DNA of 64,000 bases from Winogradskyella pelagia. Its GTDB lineage: Bacteria > Bacteroidota > Bacteroidia > Flavobacteriales > Flavobacteriaceae. How positions within the stretch are numbered: the stretch's first letter is position 1; every line of letters starts with the position of its first letter. The stretch is taken from the NCBI RefSeq assembly GCF_017581965.1, contig NZ_JAGEVF010000001.1:434001-498000 (forward strand), read 5' to 3'. A model generated the notes under the pieces. It did no database searches, was not told the DNA's origin, and saw only the letters and a program-made list of their open reading frames with translations. This document shows, one piece after another, positions 9,216-16,580 of this stretch. A program made the position numbers and the translations under genes.

Positions 9216-10485
9216 TATTAAAGGTAAATTTAAAGGCAAAATTATCTGCAATTTCTGGTAGATGATAAGCCCCATATCGGTAAGCGAAACTCAATCCAAA
9301 ACCAAATAATAGTTTGTTGATTTCAAATCCAGATTCTGAATATAAATGATTTAGGGTATTGAATTCTATACCTTCATGTCTGTCAATACTGTTCATATCA
9401 CCAATGGCAAACCTGGAAATAAGAACTAGTTGTGGCTTAAACCATTCGGAAATCTTAAAAGGTTTAAAAAAGTGCTTCAATTGAAGGGTAGAAAACTTAT
9501 CGCTAAAGAACTCATTAAAATACATAGTCTCAAAACTATTGAGGCCTGCCACAGAAAAGCGTTGAAGAATTGTTTCTTTATTGATGTTGTTAGGGTAGGC
9601 GTGATAGAGGTGGGTCAATGGGGCCTCACCTCCCGCAATTCCGGCTACAAGAGTTAATTTTGTTATGGCCTCATTACTATGGTTAAATTGTTGAATGGCT
9701 CTAAAATCTATCTTAGAAAAATTAAAATCGCCACCTAAAACAGAACTAAAAGCCTGTGTAAATTGAAGTGTAAATTTTGGATAACCGACTTTCTTTTCAA
9801 TGGCTCTCTCGTTTATTATCTCGTAACTACTAAATGGGCTCCATTGTAGACTAATTCGTCCGAGACTTAAGTCGTATCTGGTATATTGAGCATCATCAAG
9901 AACAAATGTATATGTATATGTTGGGTCAATTTTGCTAGTGGAAATTTGGGTTTCTGTAAGTAAGTGATTGGATATTTGGTGTTCTACACCAATTGATTTT
10001 GTGATGTGTCTATGGAATAAACTAATGTTTAAAAGTCTAGGTTCAAAAAAAGTAAAATAGCGCTTATCTGTTAAGAAAGTAGAGCTTCCAGTTTCTTGTA
10101 AATCGTCTGTGTAGCTTAAGTTTACCCAAGTATTACTAGATTTATTAACTCTAAAACCTCCACCAAGGCTAAATTTATAGCGCTTATCTCTAAATCCATA
10201 AACACCATAACCATTTAAGCGATAAACACCTGAGAACCTTTCGTTAGTGGTGCCTCCCAAACCTGTTCTAAATCCTTCAAATTGATTAAATTTTATAAGG
10301 TAACGAAGGTCTAGGTTAAAGAAGCCAATAGGCAAATACCCATTACCAATATTTTTAAAAAATTCGGCTTTGCGTATGGAGTCTTTTTCTTGTTGTACAG
10401 AATTTTTTTCTTTGGTTACTGGGTTTTGGGCAGCACTGGTAGTTATAAAAATAAAAAAAAGGGTAAACAACAGATGCTTTACCAT
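9205..10485 (-). CDS. Outer-membrane barrel protein resembling the C-terminal half of DUF5686 proteins
   Basis: The 426-residue protein has a signal peptide (about 1-19, ending TSAAQ). A long series of amphipathic strands starts near residue 55 with FNLDLRYLIKFNQFEGFRTG and GYGVYGFRDKRYKFSLGG, and ends in a terminal aromatic strand (FAFKFTFNITL). The EGFR-G-G and YG..DKR-K patterns recall the barrel half of the large DUF5686/Omp85-like flavobacterial proteins. The carboxypeptidase-like N-terminal region of full DUF5686 proteins is missing, so this is either a short family member or a separate barrel. It follows frr on the minus strand beyond a terminator. Confidence 0.6.
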   Translation of the reverse strand: MVKHLLFTLFFIFITTSAAQNPVTKEKNSVQQEKDSIRKAEFFKNIGNGYLPIGFFNLDLRYLIKFNQFEGFRTGLGGTTNERFSGVYRLNGYGVYGFRDKRYKFSLGGGFRVNKSSNTWVNLSYTDDLQETGSSTFLTDKRYFTFFEPRLLNISLFHRHITKSIGVEHQISNHLLTETQISTSKIDPTYTYTFVLDDAQYTRYDLSLGRISLQWSPFSSYEIINERAIEKKVGYPKFTLQFTQAFSSVLGGDFNFSKIDFRAIQQFNHSNEAITKLTLVAGIAGGEAPLTHLYHAYPNNINKETILQRFSVAGLNSFETMYFNEFFSDKFSTLQLKHFFKPFKISEWFKPQLVLISRFAIGDMNSIDRHEGIEFNTLNHLYSESGFEINKLLFGFGLSFAYRYGAYHLPEIADNFAFKFTFNITL

Positions 10486-10503
10486 TAATAGGAGGAATAT
10501 AAA

Positions 10504-10533
10504 AAATCATCCCATATTTTTATGGAATGATTT
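10504..10533 (-). terminator. Intrinsic terminator after frr
   Basis: The inverted repeat AAATCAT-CCATA / TATGG-ATGATTT (10504-10516 with 10521-10533, one mismatch) is followed on the minus strand by six T residues. It closes the pyrH-frr unit, 17 bp past the frr stop. Confidence 0.75.
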
Positions 10534-10549
10534 CTATGAGTAAATGTTA

Positions 10550-11104
10550 TTATACAGTCATAATCTCGTTTTCCTTTACATCGAGAATATCGTCTATACG
10601 CTTAACGTAATTATCGGTTAATTCTTGTACGTCAATTTCTGCATTGCCTTGAAGGTCTTCCGAAGCATCTGTTTTTTTAATCTCGTTCATGGCCTCTTTT
10701 CTGGCACTACGTACTCCTACCTTTGCATGTTCTGCTTCAGCTTTGGCTTGTTTTGCTAAAGTTTTTCTGCGTTCCTCAGTCAATGGTGGAACATTTATTA
10801 TTATCATTTCTCCATTGTTCATAGGGTTAAAACCCAAGTTCGCAAGCATAATGCCACGCTCTATTTCTTGAAGCATACTTTTTTCCCATGGCTGCACGGA
10901 AATAGTTCTACCATCTGGCGTGTTAACATTGGCAACTTGATTTAATGGTGTTTGAGAACCATAATACTCTACCATAACACTTCCCAACATTGCTGGACTT
11001 GCTTTACCGGCACGAATATTCACAAATTCTTTTTCGAGATGCTTTATAGCGGCATCCATGGCCTCTTTTGCCGTATCTAAAATAAATTGAATTTCTTCGT
11101 TCAT
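10550..11104 (-). CDS. frr: Ribosome recycling factor
   Basis: The 184-residue protein has the full length of ribosome recycling factor. With EF-G it splits the post-termination ribosome in the cytoplasm. Diagnostic stretches are LEKEFVNIRAGKASPAML near the N-terminus, EYYGSQTPLNQVANV, ERGIMLANLGFNP and PPLTEERRKTLAKQAK in the helical domain. It follows pyrH by 43 bp on the same strand, the order seen in most bacteria, and a terminator follows. The start at 11104 gives the expected N-terminus. Confidence 0.97.
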   Translation of the reverse strand: MNEEIQFILDTAKEAMDAAIKHLEKEFVNIRAGKASPAMLGSVMVEYYGSQTPLNQVANVNTPDGRTISVQPWEKSMLQEIERGIMLANLGFNPMNNGEMIIINVPPLTEERRKTLAKQAKAEAEHAKVGVRSARKEAMNEIKKTDASEDLQGNAEIDVQELTDNYVKRIDDILDVKENEIMTV

Positions 11105-11147
11105 GATTTATGTTTTACCTAGGCCTACAACTTTTAGGCCATACATT

Positions 11148-11855
11148 TTACAATTTAACTTTGGTCCCTATATTTTCTCCGGAAACAACTTTTAATAAGT
11201 TTCCTTTTTTATTCATATCAAAAACAATTATTGGTAATTCATTTTCTTGGCTTAAGGTAAAAGCAGTGGTGTCCATGACTTTCAACCCTTTCCTAAGAAC
11301 ATCTTCAAAGGTGATGTCATCAAACTTAATTGCTGAAGTGTCTTTTTCAGGGTCCGTGTTATAAATCCCATCCACACGCGTTCCTTTTAATATAACATCT
11401 GCTTCTATTTCTATGGCTCTAAGTACAGCGGCAGAGTCAGTGGTAAAGTAAGGATTACCAGTACCTCCTCCAAAAATTACTACTCGCCCTTTTTCTAAAT
11501 GTCTAAGGGCTTTTCTTCTAATAAATGGTTCAGCAACTTCGTTTATTTTAATAGCAGACTGCAAGCGTGTGGGTATACCTGCGTCTTCTAAAGCGCTCTG
11601 CAATGCTAAACCATTGATAATGGTTGCTAACATGCCCATATGATCACCTTGTACGCGGTCCATTCCGTTACTAGCACCGGCTACACCTCTAAATATATTT
11701 CCGCCACCAATAACAATTGCTACCTCTACACCTTTATCGGTAATTGATTTAATATCTTCTGCGTATTCCGAGAGACGTTCTGGGTCAATACCGTATTGGC
11801 GTGATCCCATAAGAGCTTCACCAGAGAGTTTGAGTAGTATTCTTTTGTATTTCAT
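11148..11855 (-). CDS. pyrH: Uridylate kinase (UMP kinase)
   Basis: The 235-residue enzyme phosphorylates UMP to UDP with ATP in pyrimidine nucleotide synthesis and belongs to the amino-acid-kinase fold. Visible motifs are KLSGEALMG at the N-terminus (phosphate binding), IGGGNIFRG, and the substrate-binding [14 protein letters not shown] near residues 130-145. Bacterial UMP kinases of this type are hexameric and allosterically regulated by GTP and UTP. A promoter element lies about 100 bp upstream (11956-11963), past the tsf terminator, so pyrH-frr looks like a separate transcription unit from rpsB-tsf. Confidence 0.97.
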   Translation of the reverse strand: MKYKRILLKLSGEALMGSRQYGIDPERLSEYAEDIKSITDKGVEVAIVIGGGNIFRGVAGASNGMDRVQGDHMGMLATIINGLALQSALEDAGIPTRLQSAIKINEVAEPFIRRKALRHLEKGRVVIFGGGTGNPYFTTDSAAVLRAIEIEADVILKGTRVDGIYNTDPEKDTSAIKFDDITFEDVLRKGLKVMDTTAFTLSQENELPIIVFDMNKKGNLLKVVSGENIGTKVKL

Positions 11856-11955
11856 TAGTGGGTTTGTGTGCTATTTTATAATATGATTTACTCGGCCTTT
11901 TTATGAGTTTTCCCCTGTGATTTCGTTTAACTCAATCGTTCAGATGAGACTCAAG

Positions 11956-11963
11956 CAAAACTA
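11956..11963 (-). promoter_or_regulatory. -7 promoter element for pyrH-frr
   Basis: The minus strand reads TAGTTTTG, a match to TAnnTTTG, downstream of the tsf terminator and about 100 bp before the pyrH start. The -33 region is weak. Confidence 0.45.
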
Positions 11964-12001
11964 CGTAATAATTGGCATCTGTAAAAGTGAAAAAAATGTC
12001 A

Positions 12002-12032
12002 AAAAAAAAGCCTCCTTTAAGGAGACTTTTTT
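12002..12032 (-). terminator. Intrinsic terminator after tsf
   Basis: A hairpin with core CTCCT/AGGAG and loop TTA, extended by G-C and A-T pairs around a C/A mismatch, is flanked by A9 and T6. It lies 20 bp past the tsf stop and ends in a T tract on the minus strand. Confidence 0.75.
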
Positions 12033-12051
12033 AATCTATTTCAACTAGCAA

Positions 12052-12882
12052 TTAGCCTAAAGCAACTCTACTGAATGTAGTTACTTTAACATCGCCTATA
12101 GTTTTTACGTATTCAGCAACACTAACTTTACTATCCTTAATAAATGCTTGGTTTACTAAAGTGTTATCTTTAAAGAAACGCTTTAATTTACCTTTAGCGA
12201 TATTGTCTAACATAGCTTCAGGCTTACCTTCTTGGCGTAATTGATCTTTAGCAATTTCAATTTCTTTCTCAATTGTAACGGCATCAACACCACCTTCATC
12301 TAAAGCAATAGGATTCATAGCAGCTGCTTGCATAGCTACATCTTTTGCTACAACACCAGAGCCTTCTACGTTTGAGGAAAGACCAACTAATGTTGCGATT
12401 TTATTTCCAGCGTGGATGTAAGAACCAACAAATGGCGCTTCAATTTTTTCAAAAGCATTAATATCTAATTTTTCACCGATAACACCTGTTTGCTCAATAA
12501 GTTTATCAGCAACGGTCATGCCATTGAAGTCAGCAGCTAAGAATTCTTCTTTAGAGTTACAATTTAAAGCAAGTTCAGCCAACTCATGAGCTAAAGCCAC
12601 AAAGCTTTCGTTTTTACCTACAAAGTCTGTTTCGCATCCAAGTACAATAGAAACGCCGACTGTTTTGTCTGCATTTACTTTTGCAATAGCTGCCCCTTCT
12701 GTAGATTCCCTATCAGCCCTTTTAGCTGCTACTTTTTGTCCTTTTTTGCGAAGTATCTCTATCGCTTTGTCAAAATCGCCACCTGCTTCTACTAATGCCT
12801 TTTTGCAGTCCATCATTCCTGCACCAGTAGCTTTTCTTAGTTTGTTTACTTCTGCTGCGGTAACTTTTACAGTATTTTCCAT
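12052..12882 (-). CDS. tsf: Elongation factor Ts
   Basis: The 276-residue protein is the guanine-nucleotide exchange factor for EF-Tu. The N-terminal UBA-like domain carries VNKLRKATGAGMMDCKKAL (residues 13-31), where the TGAGMMDCKKAL signature is diagnostic. The core follows with VVLGCETDFV-type sequence (ACETDFV in most relatives) and the EF-Tu-contacting region. It lies 83 bp downstream of rpsB on the same strand, the usual rpsB-tsf pairing, and a terminator follows. Confidence 0.97.
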   Translation of the reverse strand: MENTVKVTAAEVNKLRKATGAGMMDCKKALVEAGGDFDKAIEILRKKGQKVAAKRADRESTEGAAIAKVNADKTVGVSIVLGCETDFVGKNESFVALAHELAELALNCNSKEEFLAADFNGMTVADKLIEQTGVIGEKLDINAFEKIEAPFVGSYIHAGNKIATLVGLSSNVEGSGVVAKDVAMQAAAMNPIALDEGGVDAVTIEKEIEIAKDQLRQEGKPEAMLDNIAKGKLKRFFKDNTLVNQAFIKDSKVSVAEYVKTIGDVKVTTFSRVALG

Positions 12883-12965
12883 GGTTATGTGAGTTTAAAA
12901 AGGTCGAATAATTTCAAATTCTATATAGGAGAATTAATCGACTTTCTTATAAGTTTTAAATTTTT

Positions 12966-13763
12966 TTATTCTTCTTCTTGAGTCGTAACTGCTTCTTTTG
13001 TTGCCGCTACTGCTTCAACTTTTTTGGTTTTAGTCTCGACTTTAGCAGATTTACCTTCTTTGTCGGCACGCTCAGCTTTTCTCTCATTTAATCCATCTGC
13101 AATTGATGAAGCTACTATAGATAAAATCTTATGAATAGATTTTGAAGCATCATCGTTTGATGGAATTACATAATCTACCTGACGTGGGTCTGAATTGGTG
13201 TCAACCATTGCAAAAATTGGAATGTTCAATTTTTGAGCTTCTTTAATTGCAATATGCTCACGCTTAATGTCAACAACGAATAATGCACCTGGTAAACGTG
13301 TCATATCAGATATAGAACCAAGGTTCTTTTCTAACTTTGCACGTTGTCTGTCTACCTGAAGACGTTCTTTTTTAGATAAAGAATTGAAAGTGCCATCCTG
13401 CTTCATTCTATCAATAGAGGCCATTTTTTTCACCGCTTTTCTGATAGTAACAAAATTAGTTAACATTCCACCAGGCCAACGTTCTGTAATGTAAGGTTGG
13501 TTAACCCCTCCTGCCTTTTCAGCAACGATGTCTTTAGCTTGTTTTTTAGTGGCAACAAATAAAATCTTTTTACCTGATGCTGCAATTTTACTTAATGCGG
13601 CACAAGCTTCGTTAATCTTAGCTGATGTTTTGTAAAGATTAATAATATGGATACCGTTGCGCTCCATATAAATGTAAGGGGCCATGTTTGGATCCCACTT
13701 ACGTGTAAGGTGACCGAAGTGTACACCTGCTTCTAGTAAGTCTTTTACTTCTACTTTTTCCAT
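12966..13763 (-). CDS. rpsB: 30S ribosomal protein S2
   Basis: The 265-residue protein is S2 of the small ribosomal subunit. It begins MEKVEVKDLLEAGVHFGHLTRKWDP, with the classical LLEAGVHFGH motif. Later signatures are RWPGGMLTNF and PGALFVVDIKREHIAIKEAQKLNIP. An in-frame Met 11 codons upstream (13796) would add a tail that S2 proteins lack, so the start at 13763 is preferred. The C-terminus is an extended Lys/Glu/Ala-rich tail (about the last 35 residues), common in Bacteroidota. It is followed by tsf, and a hairpin-rich leader lies upstream. Confidence 0.95.
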   Translation of the reverse strand: MEKVEVKDLLEAGVHFGHLTRKWDPNMAPYIYMERNGIHIINLYKTSAKINEACAALSKIAASGKKILFVATKKQAKDIVAEKAGGVNQPYITERWPGGMLTNFVTIRKAVKKMASIDRMKQDGTFNSLSKKERLQVDRQRAKLEKNLGSISDMTRLPGALFVVDIKREHIAIKEAQKLNIPIFAMVDTNSDPRQVDYVIPSNDDASKSIHKILSIVASSIADGLNERKAERADKEGKSAKVETKTKKVEAVAATKEAVTTQEEE

Positions 13764-13925
13764 TTTGTAATAGTTTACGTTCTGTTGAATTAGCAATGAT
13801 TAAGTGGTTGCTTTCGCTTGCCTTAACCATTTAGATGCTAAACTAAATCCCAATGTTTACATTGTGGACAACAATAACTGGTTTAAATTGTGCTGAATTA
13901 TTCAGCGATTTCAATAAAATAAAAC
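13764..13925 (-). promoter_or_regulatory. Structured 5' leader of rpsB (possible autoregulatory region)
   Basis: Between the rpsI terminator and the rpsB start lie about 160 bases with several inverted repeats: GCTGAA/TTCAGC (13892-13906, loop TTA), AATGT/ACATT around 13850-13865, and a GCGAAAGC tetraloop-like element inside a TTAAG/CTTAA pairing. S2 represses its own operon in other bacteria, so a leader element is plausible. No TAnnTTTG promoter was found here. Confidence 0.35.
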
Positions 13926-13957
13926 AATTCAGAATCTGAATATTCAGATTCTGAATT
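13926..13957 (-). terminator. Terminator after rpsI (32-bp perfect palindrome)
   Basis: The two arms AATTCAGAATCTGAA and TTCAGATTCTGAATT flank a central TA, giving a perfect 32-bp inverted repeat 16 bp past the rpsI stop. On the minus strand it is followed by GTTTTATTTTATT. The stem is AT-rich but long, and its position fits termination of rplM-rpsI. Confidence 0.65.
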
Positions 13958-13972
13958 AAGTGTTGTTGGATA

Positions 13973-14359
13973 TTAACGTTTCGAGAACTGGAATTTCTTA
14001 CGAGCTTTCTTCTGTCCGAATTTCTTACGCTCTACCATTCTTGGATCTCTAGTCAATAGACCTTCTGGCTTCAATATTGTTCTGTTTTCAGGGTCTAGCT
14101 CGCACATTGCACGAGATAAACCTAAACGTACTGCTTCTGCCTGGCCGGTGATACCACCTCCATATACGTTAACAGTAATATCAAAGTTGCCATCATTGTT
14201 AGTCAAGGCTATTGGTTGATTGACTTTATACTGCAATGTTGCAGTAGTAAAGTAATCTGCCATGTCTTTTTTGTTCACTGTAATCTTGCCTTTTCCTTTG
14301 GCAACATATACACGGGCAACAGCCGTCTTTCTACGGCCAATTTTGTGAATTACTTCCAT
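13973..14359 (-). CDS. rpsI: 30S ribosomal protein S9
   Basis: The 128-residue protein is S9, whose basic C-terminal tail reaches the ribosomal P site. It begins with HKIGRRKTAVARVYV (GRRKTAVARV is the family signature), has GGGITGQAEAVRLGLSRAM in the middle, and ends with the conserved KKFGQKKARKKFQFSKR. Its start codon overlaps the rplM stop by one base (TAATG arrangement), so translation of the two is probably coupled. This is the standard L13-S9 operon. Confidence 0.98.
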   Translation of the reverse strand: MEVIHKIGRRKTAVARVYVAKGKGKITVNKKDMADYFTTATLQYKVNQPIALTNNDGNFDITVNVYGGGITGQAEAVRLGLSRAMCELDPENRTILKPEGLLTRDPRMVERKKFGQKKARKKFQFSKR

Positions 14360-14814
14360 TAGTTAATGTCGTTTAATTTAATTGTCTTTGGTTTTTGAGC
14401 TTCGTGTTTGTGCTCTGCACCAGCAACAACAGTTAAGTTACGGAACAACTGCGCTCCGAGTTTGTTTTTAGGTAACATACCTTTAACCGACTTCTCTACT
14501 AATCTTGTTGGGTTTTTATCAAAAAGTTCAGTAGCAGTCAGACTTCTTTGACCACCTGGATAACCTGTGTGGCGGATGTAACTTTTATCCGTCCATTTGT
14601 TCCCAGTTAAGTTGACTTTCTCTGCGTTGACAACAATTACATTGTCACCGCAATCAACGTGTGGCGTAAAGTTAGGTTTGTGCTTTCCTCTAAGTAGAAT
14701 AGCTACTCTAGAAGCTAAGCGACCTAAGTTTTGTCCTTCAGCATCAACAACAACCCACTCTTTGTTGACAGTGGCTTTGTTTGCAGAAACTGTTTTGTAG
14801 CTTAATGTATCCAC
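14359..14814 (-). CDS. rplM: 50S ribosomal protein L13
   Basis: The 151-residue protein is L13, an early-assembly protein of the large subunit. Signature stretches are [17 protein letters not shown] near residues 20-36, [16 protein letters not shown] and the central [10 protein letters not shown]. It is the first gene of the rplM-rpsI operon and is preceded by a canonical promoter (14883-14913) and a leader with a strong hairpin (14830-14851). Confidence 0.98.
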   Translation of the reverse strand: MDTLSYKTVSANKATVNKEWVVVDAEGQNLGRLASRVAILLRGKHKPNFTPHVDCGDNVIVVNAEKVNLTGNKWTDKSYIRHTGYPGGQRSLTATELFDKNPTRLVEKSVKGMLPKNKLGAQLFRNLTVVAGAEHKHEAQKPKTIKLNDIN

Positions 14815-14829
14815 ACTAATTTGATTTGT

Positions 14830-14851
14830 AATTGCGCTCGTTGGCGCAATT
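14830..14851 (-). promoter_or_regulatory. Leader hairpin upstream of rplM
   Basis: The perfect 8-bp stem AATTGCGC/GCGCAATT with a 6-base loop sits in the predicted 5' untranslated region, between the promoter and the rplM start 16 bases away. It has no T tract, so it is not a terminator. A ribosomal-protein leader structure is the simplest reading; L13 leaders are known in other phyla. Confidence 0.45.
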
Positions 14852-14882
14852 GATTAAACAATTCTCTCTAAAAAAGAGTTTG

Positions 14883-14913
14883 CAAATTTACGATAAACTA
14901 TTGGATAACCAAA
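14883..14913 (-). promoter_or_regulatory. Canonical Bacteroidota promoter for rplM-rpsI
   Basis: The minus strand carries TTTG (14910-14913), a 19-bp spacer and TAAATTTG (14883-14890). This matches both elements of the Bacteroidota housekeeping sigma consensus. It predicts a transcript start near 14877 and a leader of about 60 bases. Confidence 0.75.
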
Positions 14914-14967
14914 TGTTGTGAAAGATATTTTTGGGGTTGAAAACCAGGCAAATGGTAGAGTTGATAT

Positions 14968-15411
14968 TTACTCTTCTTCATCAATGGGAACTACAAGTAC
15001 AGGAATTTTAGTTTTTTTAATAAGCTTACTCGATACGCTTCCAACCAATGCTTCGTAAAGAAAGTTGTGATCTTCATATCCAACGATAATTAAATCGATA
15101 TTTAAATGGTCAGCCTCCTTCAAAATTATTTCTAAAGTTGCACCTTGAATCAATATACCCTCAGCATTTACACCTTTGTTTTCTAAGTCATCAGCTAAGA
15201 CTTGCAGTGCCTTGTGCTCATTTTTTAGTTCTTCGGCTCTAAAATCTCTAATGTACTGAGGACCTACTTCGTAGCCAACAAAGTCTGGGTCTGGAGCAGT
15301 TACATGAAGTAACCAAACTTTAGATGAATAGCTTTTTGCTAGGTTATAAGCCATTTTTACAAGCTTTTGTTCACTATTATTAAAATCAATGGTTACTAAC
15401 AGGTTTTTCAT
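14968..15411 (-). CDS. Universal stress protein (single UspA domain)
   Basis: The 147-residue cytoplasmic protein is one complete Usp domain. It starts with the buried beta-strand MKNLLVTIDFNNSEQKLVKMA. Near the C-terminus comes the nucleotide-binding pattern (ALVGSVSSKLIKKTKIPVLVVP), which fits ATP-binding members of the family. Usp proteins accumulate under stress or starvation; the exact role is unknown. A second, double-domain Usp is encoded at 53008. It lies on the minus strand between the adenosine-deaminase-like gene and the rplM operon, with no obvious operon partner. Confidence 0.9.
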   Translation of the reverse strand: MKNLLVTIDFNNSEQKLVKMAYNLAKSYSSKVWLLHVTAPDPDFVGYEVGPQYIRDFRAEELKNEHKALQVLADDLENKGVNAEGILIQGATLEIILKEADHLNIDLIIVGYEDHNFLYEALVGSVSSKLIKKTKIPVLVVPIDEEE

Positions 15412-15500
15412 GTCTAAAGGTGTTGCAAATAAGTCAACTGTATTACCTTATAATATACAAAAAATTCCTATTAAATTAACGTTGTTCTATTATGATTTTA

Positions 15501-15525
15501 TAAGATAACCTTGGGGTTAAGGCCA
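15501..15525 (-). terminator. Weak hairpin after the adenosine-deaminase-like gene
   Basis: A 5-bp stem TAACC/GGTTA (15506-15519, loop TTGG) lies just past the stop and is followed on the minus strand by an imperfect T-rich stretch. It is weak; position is the main argument. Confidence 0.3.
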
Positions 15526-15531
15526 CGCAGG

Positions 15532-16437
15532 CTAGAAGGCATTAATTCTAATAACATCAATCTCTTCTAGTGAAAATACATTTTTATTGATGAGTTTTAT
15601 ATACTCATCAGAAACCGAGGCGTTAAACAGAATAAGGTCGTCGGTATTAATTGTCACTTTTATTCCATAATCGAATAAAGTTCTTACAGGGTGTGTTTCA
15701 ATATCTGCTACCGCTCCCAATGCTTTATTACTTGAAGGGCAAATATTAAGACGAATATCCCGCTCTAAAATCATATCCATAGTCTTTTGAGAGTCAACAG
15801 CTCTAATACCGTGTTGGATTTCATCCGGATTTAACAGTAAAATGGTTTTTTCAATACTTGTGTGATCGGAAAATTCTCCAATATGTACTTTAGTTTTTAT
15901 GCCTTTGTCTTTGGCCATATCATAGATTCTAATAAATGGATTGAGGTCTTTGCCAGCTTCTTGTCCATACAAATCGATACCATTAAAAACACCACTATCT
16001 ATACATTTTGTACTGTAGTTATATACTTTTTCTAAATCTAAATCTTTGTTTACACCAAAGTCTGGTTTAAATTGAATTTGAGGGTTATATTTTTCTTTCA
16101 AACGTTTAACCTCTTCAATAACGTTTTCTATTGAGTCATTGAAAAATCGAGCTAAACCAATATCCACGCTTGCTTCAAGTAAACTTACATTGTCTTGTAT
16201 GGCACTTTCAATAGCAATTTCCATAAAGTTAACTACATCTTTATCAGTTGTCATAATATTGTTGAGATGACCGTAGATAAATTCAATCATTCCATTTAAG
16301 CCATTATAACTTGTTGGAAAATTAATATTAGCAGTAGGATAACGCTGCTTAAAAAGCTCTTGAGACCCAGATAGGTGTAGATGATTATGGACATCTGCTT
16401 TTGGCAGATTTTTTATGTCGTCTATTTTGTCTTTCAA
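15532..16437 (-). CDS. Adenosine-deaminase-family amidohydrolase with variant active site
   Basis: The 301-residue protein has the metal-dependent deaminase TIM-barrel motifs. They are VHNHLHLSG (metal-binding His19 and His21), KVHIGEF (the catalytic HxGE), IQHGI, and TINTDD near the C-terminus. True adenosine deaminases have HLDG at the first site; here the Asp that contacts the ribose is Ser23. The protein also ends at RINAF, about 10-30 residues short of the usual C-terminus. Either it acts on a different purine-like or aminated substrate, or it is a naturally short member. The five codons after the TAG before the next stop give no family-like tail, so a simple recent nonsense mutation is not obvious. 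Confidence 0.75.
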   Translation of the reverse strand: MKDKIDDIKNLPKADVHNHLHLSGSQELFKQRYPTANINFPTSYNGLNGMIEFIYGHLNNIMTTDKDVVNFMEIAIESAIQDNVSLLEASVDIGLARFFNDSIENVIEEVKRLKEKYNPQIQFKPDFGVNKDLDLEKVYNYSTKCIDSGVFNGIDLYGQEAGKDLNPFIRIYDMAKDKGIKTKVHIGEFSDHTSIEKTILLLNPDEIQHGIRAVDSQKTMDMILERDIRLNICPSSNKALGAVADIETHPVRTLFDYGIKVTINTDDLILFNASVSDEYIKLINKNVFSLEEIDVIRINAF

Positions 16438-16526
16438 ATTAATCCTATAAATGCGGAAGCAATATAATGAACTTTAGTATAAAGAAAATTATAGGATAGG
16501 TGATAGTTGAGCAAAACAATATAAAA

Positions 16527-16554
16527 GCCCTCCGTCAATTAATTGACGGAGGGC
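16527..16554 (-). terminator. Strong intrinsic terminator after the DUF6515 gene
   Basis: A perfect 28-bp palindrome with arms GCCCTCCGTCAATT/AATTGACGGAGGGC is followed on the minus strand by TTTTATATTG. It lies 26 bp past the stop of the gene at 16581 and separates it from the deaminase gene. Confidence 0.85.
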
Positions 16555-16580
16555 AAAGTCTAAAGTAATATAGTTTAGGA

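Noticed and set aside
13764-13796. Upstream start adding 11 residues to ribosomal protein S2
   Set aside because: S2 proteins begin at the conserved segment; the extension has no counterpart.
15501-15531. Recent nonsense mutation truncating the adenosine-deaminase-like gene
   Set aside because: The codons after the stop do not restore a family-like tail and end after five codons, so the short C-terminus may be natural.
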